From Chlorobiales bacterium (GTDB lineage: Bacteria > Bacteroidota > Chlorobiia > Chlorobiales > Chlorobiaceae): a DNA stretch of 11,996 bases. The stretch lies in assembly GCA_022360355.1 (NCBI GenBank), contig JAKSCY010000235.1, positions 10,001 through 21,996 of the forward strand, read 5' to 3'. Below are positions 6,857-11,996 of this stretch, piece by piece. Both the position numbers and the translations under genes were made by a program. Each line of letters starts with the position of its first letter. Position 1 is the stretch's first letter. The notes beneath the pieces were generated by a model, which was not told the DNA's origin, did no database searches, and saw only the letters and a program-made list of their open reading frames with translations.

Positions 6857-8067
6857 TCTTTTTTTATGACAACTTTGAAAAATTTTCGTTTTCCCGCCTT
6901 TACAACTTTCGGCTCGTTTGTCAGTGTGACCTCAAAGTTTATGTCGCTGATTTTTTCGTCGTCTATCTGGACGGCGTTCTGATTGATGAGTCTCCGGGCT
7001 TCAGTCTTTGATGATGCGGCCTTTAGCTTTAACAGCATTTCTACCAGAGGCATTGACGAGACGGCAAATGCAAATTCCTCTATATCCCTGGGGGCTTTTT
7101 TGTGAACGAAAACCCGGTCGAAATGATCCTCGGCTTTTCCGGCGAGTTCTTCGGTGTGGTAGAGCGAAACAATCTCTTTAGCCAGTGTTCTTTTCGCTTC
7201 TCTGGGGTTTTGTTTGATAATCTGCCGGAAAAGTTCCAGCGGCTGACCAGGTCCGGGCAGAAGCAGTGTGAAGTAAATCTCGATCAACTCATCGGGAATG
7301 GAAAGTATTTTGCCGTAGATATCTTCAGGGGAGTCATTAAAACATATTGCGTTGCCGAGGGATTTCGACATTTTCTCTTCTCCAAAAGTGCCGACCAAGA
7401 GGGGCATGGTTATGCATACCTGGGGCTGAATACCGTATTCACGTTGAAGATCCCTGCCGACGAGCAGATTGAACTTCTGGTCGGTTCCTCCCAGCTCGAT
7501 GTCGTTACGCAGGTGTACCGAGTCCATTCCCTGGGCAAGAGGGTAAAGAAATTCATGAATAGAGATTGGTTCACGTAGCCGGTAACGTTTTTCGAAGTCA
7601 TCCCTTTCAAGCATTCTGGCTACCGTGTAATGGCTTGAGAGACGTATGACATCGTCGAACGTCATGCGCCCAAGCCAGTCCGAATTATAGCATATGGTTG
7701 TTTTTTTTCGATCGAGGATTGTTGACGCCTGGTCGAAATAGGTCTGACCGTTTTGTCTTGCTTCTTCAGCTGAAAGCTGCGGCCTGGTTTTGCTTTTGCC
7801 TGACGGATCGCCAATCATGGCCGTAAAATCCCCGATAATGAGGATGGCTTCATGTCCCAGGTCCTGAAAGTCCCTGAGTTTTCTCAGTACAACGGAGTGT
7901 CCGAGGTGCAGGTCCGGTCTGGAGGGATCGGCGCCGAGTTTTATCTTCAGCGGCTTTTGTGTCTCAAAACTTCTGGTCAGTTTGTGTTCAAGTTCCTCTT
8001 CGCTGATAACTTCGACAGTGTTGCTGATAACAAGATCAAGCTGTTCCTTGACAGATGGAAAACTCAT
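6850..8067 (-). CDS. tyrS: Tyrosyl-tRNA synthetase (TyrZ-type)
   Basis: TyrRS charges tRNA-Tyr with tyrosine in the cytoplasm. This is a 405-residue class Ic synthetase. The HIGH-type signature is HLGH at 54-57, within [30 protein letters not shown] (79-92) and GGTDQKFN (193-200, amino-acid/adenylate site) follow, then KMSKS at 232-236. An S4 RNA-binding domain occupies about residues 340-400 ([20 protein letters not shown]). The PDLHLGH and [11 protein letters not shown] patterns place it with the TyrZ-like branch rather than the E. coli TyrS branch. The ATG at 8067 is the only reasonable start, since an in-frame TAA lies about 35 nt upstream, although no Shine-Dalgarno sequence precedes it. 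An AAGGAGA motif at about 8112-8118 is too far away to serve it. smpB ends 113 nt upstream; no T-box leader could be recognised in that gap. Confidence 0.97.
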   Translation of the reverse strand: MSFPSVKEQLDLVISNTVEVISEEELEHKLTRSFETQKPLKIKLGADPSRPDLHLGHSVVLRKLRDFQDLGHEAILIIGDFTAMIGDPSGKSKTRPQLSAEEARQNGQTYFDQASTILDRKKTTICYNSDWLGRMTFDDVIRLSSHYTVARMLERDDFEKRYRLREPISIHEFLYPLAQGMDSVHLRNDIELGGTDQKFNLLVGRDLQREYGIQPQVCITMPLLVGTFGEEKMSKSLGNAICFNDSPEDIYGKILSIPDELIEIYFTLLLPGPGQPLELFRQIIKQNPREAKRTLAKEIVSLYHTEELAGKAEDHFDRVFVHKKAPRDIEEFAFAVSSMPLVEMLLKLKAASSKTEARRLINQNAVQIDDEKISDINFEVTLTNEPKVVKAGKRKFFKVVIKKDL

Positions 8068-8180
8068 AGGTGAAATCGTTCTTTTATCTGAATTGATTAT
8101 TTACGGTATCTCCTTGAAAAATAATGATAAAAATCAGTGTGCAGTTGTCCCGGTATGCCCGCCAATCACTCGGTATGAAA

Positions 8181-8654
8181 TCAGTATTGCTGTTTCAGTT
8201 TGTGTAACTGCCGCTCGGTGTCACGGGCTTTTATGCTCTCTCGTTTATCATGCAGTTTTTTCCCTTTCGCAAGCCCCAGTTCTATTTTCAGGACTCCCCG
8301 GCTGTTAAAAAAAGCTTTCAGCGGAACCAGAGTCAGGCCTTTTTGTTGGAGTTTCGACTGGAGTTTTCGAATTTCTTCACGTTTCAGCAGCAGTTTGCGG
8401 CTCCTTTTGGGATCAAGCTGCTCGACATGATTGTGTTCATATGCCGATATCTGCATGTTTTCAAGCCATACCTCTCCCCTGTGAATGATCGCGTAACTTT
8501 CGTTAAGACTTGCTGTTCCAAGGCGAACGGACTTGACCTCGCTGCCTTTGAGCTCAATGCCTGTAACTATCGTGTCAAGTATGAGATACTCATGCCTTGC
8601 TTTGCGGTTCAGTATCGTCGTTACATATTGCGGTTTCTTCTGTTCTTTTGCCAC
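8181..8654 (-). CDS. smpB: SsrA (tmRNA)-binding protein
   Basis: SmpB binds tmRNA and delivers it to stalled ribosomes for trans-translation. The 157-residue protein has the normal length. Typical segments are [20 protein letters not shown] (16-35), [19 protein letters not shown] (37-55), [14 protein letters not shown] (60-73) and the C-terminal [15 protein letters not shown] (131-145), whose DKR motif begins the basic tail that enters the ribosomal A site. The start codon is GTG at 8652-8654; no ATG is available upstream in frame. Only a weak GGA precedes it. The gene lies 81 nt after the FAD-oxidoreductase stop and 113 nt before tyrS, in the same direction. The tmRNA gene ssrA is not in the window. 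Confidence 0.96.
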   Translation of the reverse strand: MAKEQKKPQYVTTILNRKARHEYLILDTIVTGIELKGSEVKSVRLGTASLNESYAIIHRGEVWLENMQISAYEHNHVEQLDPKRSRKLLLKREEIRKLQSKLQQKGLTLVPLKAFFNSRGVLKIELGLAKGKKLHDKRESIKARDTERQLHKLKQQY

Positions 8655-8735
8655 GATTCCGGTTTCAACCTTTATTGAGATGATTGTACTGCCGCCTGTT
8701 GAGCTTTTGGGCTCTCAAGATAGCAATTGTGTGTA

Positions 8736-10214
8736 TCATGTCCGATAATAGTTTTCCGGGATCAGGTTTCCGACATTGAGTATGAGGCAGGGGTCAAGGG
8801 TTTTCTTTATTCTTGCCATTTCTCTGATCCCTTCATCGCCGAACATCCTGGCAAGGTACTCCGTTTTGAGTTTTCCTATACCATGTTCGGCTGAAAGTGT
8901 TCCGCCCAGTTCAATGGTTTTTGCGACAAAATCCTGATAGAGCGCTTTTGCCTTTATAAACTCCTCATGGCTGGATGGTAGAATATTCAAGTGAACGTGT
9001 GAGTTGCCTATATGTCCGAAAATGATGTATCGGAAACCGTTTTTTTCACAGGTGTTCCGGTAAAAATGGAAAAGTTCGGTAAACGAGCTGTCGGGGACCG
9101 CCATGTCTGTACTGATCTTGCTTTCCGATTGTTTGCTCAGCCATTCGTTTACCTGCACCGGAAGCTGATGGCGGAATTCTTTCATTGCTCTCTGCTCGTT
9201 GACATCGAGGGCAACCCAGGATTCGTCGATCATGGCGCCTGAGGTTTCCATGAGTTCGAGCCATGCTTCGAGAACCATCTCCTCGGTTTCCAGAGAGATC
9301 TCCTGCTCAAAAAAAACAGCTCCCGAGGTCCCCGCAGGTATTTCAGGGTAAACCTTGCGGAGAAAATCGAGTGAGTTGCTGTCAAAGAACTCGAGAGCCC
9401 TTGGGGCCACGCCACCGGTTCTGCCTTTTGCCTGCTCGACGAAGAGAAAAAGATCCTCAAGTGCATGAAAATATACCAGGCATGAGACGATTTTCTCGGG
9501 AAAAGGGACCAGCTTCAGGTCGGCGTCTGCAATAACACCGAGGGTTCCTTCGGCGCCGATAAACAGATCGATAAGGTCCATGTTGTGTTTGGAGAAGTAG
9601 CCTGCGTTATGTTTTGAGGTTCGAGGGAGTTTGTAGCCGGGCCGTTCAAACGCAATGTTCCCTGCAAGGGGGAGGTCAAGGTGGAACATGCCGTCATCTC
9701 CGGCAATATGCTTTCCTCTCGGAATGTCGAGAATATCTCCTGAAGGAAGGACAACAGTAATACGTGCAATGTGCTCCCTCGTGGGGCCGTATTTATAGGT
9801 GCGGGCTCCTGATGAGTTGTTGGCTATCGTGCTGCCGATAAAACAAAGCTTTTCTGTAGGATCGGGCGGGTAGAGCCAGCCGCAGCTTTCCGCTTTTTTC
9901 TGAATGTCCTCCAGCAGAGCCCCGGCGCCGACAGTCATAACTGCGGCAGTTTCGGCGCACTGAACAGGTTCACCTATGCGGTCGAGCTTTTCCATGGCAA
10001 TGACATGGTCGCCGAACGGTATTCTTCCTCCTGTCGTACCTGTCCCGTTGCCGGCTATAACAAGCCGTTTGCCGGATGCGGAACTTTCCCTGAGCAGCGC
10101 TGAGATATCCTCGATGCTTTCGGGAAAGTATACCCCCGGAGTGTGGCCGGTTTTTATGTTGCTTGTGTCTTCCAGAAAGCTCTGTATAAGAGCCGGATCG
10201 TTTTTATATATCAT
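8736..10214 (-). CDS. FAD-linked 2-hydroxyacid dehydrogenase-type oxidoreductase (GlcD/D-LDH family)
   Basis: This 492-residue flavoprotein belongs to the PCMH-type FAD-linked oxidase family that includes glycolate oxidase GlcD, D-lactate dehydrogenase and D-2-hydroxyglutarate dehydrogenase. The FAD-binding half shows [14 protein letters not shown] (50-63), [22 protein letters not shown] (115-136) and AEGTLGV (221-227). The C-terminal substrate half shows [12 protein letters not shown] (400-411) and [10 protein letters not shown] (441-450), the conserved metal/substrate histidine motifs, and ends with [14 protein letters not shown]. There is no C-terminal Fe-S domain. The substrate and electron acceptor cannot be told from sequence; D-lactate or glycolate are reasonable guesses only. 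The ATG at 10214, with AAGAG just upstream, overlaps the mrdA stop by 11 nt, implying translational coupling. A longer frame to 10304 adds a proline-rich tail inside mrdA and is unlikely. Confidence 0.9.
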   Translation of the reverse strand: MIYKNDPALIQSFLEDTSNIKTGHTPGVYFPESIEDISALLRESSASGKRLVIAGNGTGTTGGRIPFGDHVIAMEKLDRIGEPVQCAETAAVMTVGAGALLEDIQKKAESCGWLYPPDPTEKLCFIGSTIANNSSGARTYKYGPTREHIARITVVLPSGDILDIPRGKHIAGDDGMFHLDLPLAGNIAFERPGYKLPRTSKHNAGYFSKHNMDLIDLFIGAEGTLGVIADADLKLVPFPEKIVSCLVYFHALEDLFLFVEQAKGRTGGVAPRALEFFDSNSLDFLRKVYPEIPAGTSGAVFFEQEISLETEEMVLEAWLELMETSGAMIDESWVALDVNEQRAMKEFRHQLPVQVNEWLSKQSESKISTDMAVPDSSFTELFHFYRNTCEKNGFRYIIFGHIGNSHVHLNILPSSHEEFIKAKALYQDFVAKTIELGGTLSAEHGIGKLKTEYLARMFGDEGIREMARIKKTLDPCLILNVGNLIPENYYRT

Positions 10215-11996
10215 TCTCTTGAAGTTCTGATTCGCTGCCGTCTGAGTGCTCGGCAGTGACCGACAGACTGTCGGCTGCAGCGGTGGTATCGGGACCGTTA
10301 ACATAATAATTAATCAGCTTTCCGGCTATAGGAGCGGAGATACTCCCGCCGTAACCGGCGTTTTCGACAAGTACGGCGAGTGCAATAGAAGGTTTTTCAA
10401 GAGGGGCGAAAGCTACAAACCATGCATGATCCTCGCCATGCGGGTTCTGTGCCGTGCCGGTTTTTCCGGCAACCTTGACGTCTTTCACCGCTGCAAATCT
10501 TCCTGTTCCGCGTTCAACAACGCCGAACATCGCCTGACGGACAGTTTCGAAGGTCTTCTCGGAGATAGGAAGCTTGTTTTTCGTGAAATCAAGCGGTATG
10601 ATTTTGTCGCTGTCGACAGGCTGATAGCCCCTGACAAGGTGAGGCTGGTGCCAGGTGCCCTTGTTGGCAATTGTTGCGGTAAATGCCGCCAACTGGAGGG
10701 GTGTTGTGTTCAATTCTCCCTGTCCGATAGCAAGGCTGACGAGATATCCTCTGGTCCATTTTCCTTTGCCGTAACGTTTGTTGTAGTATGCAACCGAGGG
10801 AAGCGGTGATGACCGTTCACCGGGCAGGTCGATGCCTGTGGTTTTTCCAAACCCGAACATCCTCCCGTACTCGGTCCATTTTTCAAATCCAAGATCGAAT
10901 ATGAGATTGTAGTAGTAGACGTTACATGATTCTATAATGGATCGTTCCAGGTTGACCAGGCCGTGACCCTGCCCGCCATGGCAGCGAAAACGACCTCTAC
11001 CCAGCCTGAAAACTCCCGAACAGAAAATCTTTTTTTCGGGGGTGATAACATTTTCTTCAACTGCAGCAAGGGCCAGCAGGAGTTTGTAAACCGACCCTGG
11101 TGGATAGGAGGCCTGTATTGCTCTGTTGAAAAGAGGCTTGTCAGGATCGCGAACTATCTCCGTCCATTTGTCCCCGTCGGTTTTGCCGTTAAGGATTTCC
11201 AGATCGTAATCCGGCTGACTGGTCATGGCAAGAATTCCACCGTCATTCGGGTCGATGGCTACAATGGCGCCGGATTTTTCCGTTTCTTTCAACAGGTTTT
11301 CAGCAAGCCTCTGCAAGCCGGCATCGAGAGTCAGGTGCAGGTCGCTGCCGTTGGTGAATGGACGGTCCCTGGCGCCGTTTTCAAATTTGCCGGCAAATTT
11401 GCCGATTGAATTAACCAGCTCGAAACGTACCCCTTTTTCTCCCCGGAGCTGATCTTCATAGTATTTCTCAAGTCCCTTGCTGCCTGTTTTATCGTCAGGG
11501 GTGTAGCCTTTTTCAGACATCGCCTCAAGCTGGCTTTTCGAAATAAAGTTCAGATAGCCAAAAATGTGGGATGCATTGACCTGTGCAGGGTATTTTCTCT
11601 TGTTGTCAACCTCGATCATTACACCCGGAAGCCGCCAGAGGTTTTCACTGAGGCGCATCATTTCCTGCGGCTCGATGTCTCTGCCGGCGGCAGCAGGAGT
11701 AAAACGGTTGTATTTGAATCCTTTCTCTATCCTTTCCGAAAGTTCTTCCCAGGTAATATAAAGAAGGGACGCAAGGGTGTTCTTTTTCAATGAATCGGTG
11801 AACTCGGACGGTATGACCTTTACGGTATAAAGAGGTTGATTGTCAACTACGACGATACCGTTACGATCAATCATCCTTCCTCGAGGAGGTTGTAACCATA
11901 CCCTTCTGAGGCTGTTTGCATCAGAGATCGATCCCAGTTCCTTGTATTCGAAAACCTGCAGGTAAATCAGGCGTAAAAAAAGGACAGCAAAGACCG
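10204..11996 (-). CDS. mrdA: Penicillin-binding protein 2 (elongasome transpeptidase), N-terminus off window
   Basis: PBP2 is the membrane-anchored D,D-transpeptidase that crosslinks peptidoglycan during cell elongation with RodA and MreCD. The frame runs off the right edge, and 596 residues are visible. It begins inside the single membrane helix ([15 protein letters not shown]), followed by [13 protein letters not shown], the standard start of the pedestal domain. Numbering from the Met at 11874, the transpeptidase motifs are SVYK at 261-264 (catalytic Ser261), SCN at 316-318 and KTGT at 471-474, all intact. A Cys285/Cys298 pair before GHG lies where E. coli PBP2 has its metal-binding insertion. 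An acidic tail of about 28 residues follows the domain. The Met at 11874 is internal, not the start. Little of the gene is missing, mainly the short cytoplasmic tail. Downstream comes an FAD oxidoreductase rather than the expected rodA; mreCD would lie beyond the edge. Confidence 0.96.
   Translation of the reverse strand, partial: VFAVLFLRLIYLQVFEYKELGSISDANSLRRVWLQPPRGRMIDRNGIVVVDNQPLYTVKVIPSEFTDSLKKNTLASLLYITWEELSERIEKGFKYNRFTPAAAGRDIEPQEMMRLSENLWRLPGVMIEVDNKRKYPAQVNASHIFGYLNFISKSQLEAMSEKGYTPDDKTGSKGLEKYYEDQLRGEKGVRFELVNSIGKFAGKFENGARDRPFTNGSDLHLTLDAGLQRLAENLLKETEKSGAIVAIDPNDGGILAMTSQPDYDLEILNGKTDGDKWTEIVRDPDKPLFNRAIQASYPPGSVYKLLLALAAVEENVITPEKKIFCSGVFRLGRGRFRCHGGQGHGLVNLERSIIESCNVYYYNLIFDLGFEKWTEYGRMFGFGKTTGIDLPGERSSPLPSVAYYNKRYGKGKWTRGYLVSLAIGQGELNTTPLQLAAFTATIANKGTWHQPHLVRGYQPVDSDKIIPLDFTKNKLPISEKTFETVRQAMFGVVERGTGRFAAVKDVKVAGKTGTAQNPHGEDHAWFVAFAPLEKPSIALAVLVENAGYGGSISAPIAGKLINYYVNGPDTTAAADSLSVTAEHSDGSESELQENDI

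Noticed and set aside
8068..8180. T-box or other leader riboswitch ahead of tyrS
   Set aside because: The 113-nt gap lacks a recognisable T-box sequence or an antiterminator/terminator pair.
10215..10304. Longer oxidoreductase frame starting at 10304
   Set aside because: The extra 30 residues are proline-rich, overlap mrdA by about 100 nt and do not resemble the family; the ATG at 10214 gives a clean short overlap.
11872..11874. ATG at 11874 as the mrdA start
   Set aside because: The upstream frame is open to the window edge and encodes the membrane anchor and the LQPPRGR segment that normally precedes this Met in PBP2.

Overview
The window is ordinary chromosomal housekeeping DNA, probably from a green sulfur bacterium (Chlorobiota, Chlorobium/Prosthecochloris-like). 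That placement is inferred from the gene set (pyruvoyl-dependent arginine decarboxylase, stand-alone ammonia-type NadE, degenerate EnvC-like protein, TyrZ-type TyrRS) and from the look of the proteins; no 16S or photosynthesis gene is present to prove it. There is no tRNA, rRNA, CRISPR array, transposase or phage gene.

Layout. Positions 1-414 (minus) hold the first 138 residues of MurA, running off the left edge. A 184-bp divergent spacer (415-598) separates it from a two-gene plus-strand operon: an EnvC-like coiled-coil/LytM protein (599-1909) and nadE (1916-2749), 6 bp apart. A 229-bp convergent spacer (2750-2978) follows. It holds a run of A-rich heptamer-like repeats, a GC-rich hairpin that acts as a terminator on the minus strand, and a 136-bp near-palindromic element that ends 2 bp short of the nadB stop codon. 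From 2979 to the right edge every gene is on the minus strand. In transcription order these are mrdA (PBP2, 5' end off the window), an FAD-linked 2-hydroxyacid dehydrogenase-type oxidoreductase, smpB, tyrS, pdaD (TTG start), a DedA-family protein, a DUF368 protein and nadB. Spacings in that order are an 11-nt overlap, then 81, 113, 81, 53, 13 and 19 nt.

How the genes fit together. Three themes recur. (1) Cell envelope: MurA makes the peptidoglycan precursor, PBP2 crosslinks it during elongation, the EnvC-like protein probably controls hydrolysis, and the adjacent DedA and DUF368 proteins belong to the two families shown to recycle undecaprenyl phosphate across the membrane. (2) NAD synthesis: NadB (first step, aspartate to iminoaspartate) and NadE (last step) face each other across the palindromic spacer. 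(3) Translation: TyrRS and SmpB. PdaD makes agmatine from arginine for polyamine synthesis.

I see no clearly undescribed multi-gene system. The points most worth following up are the DedA-DUF368 pair, the 136-bp hairpin element between nadB and its terminator, and the oxidoreductase gene overlapping the end of mrdA. No intergenic stretch exceeds 300 bp.
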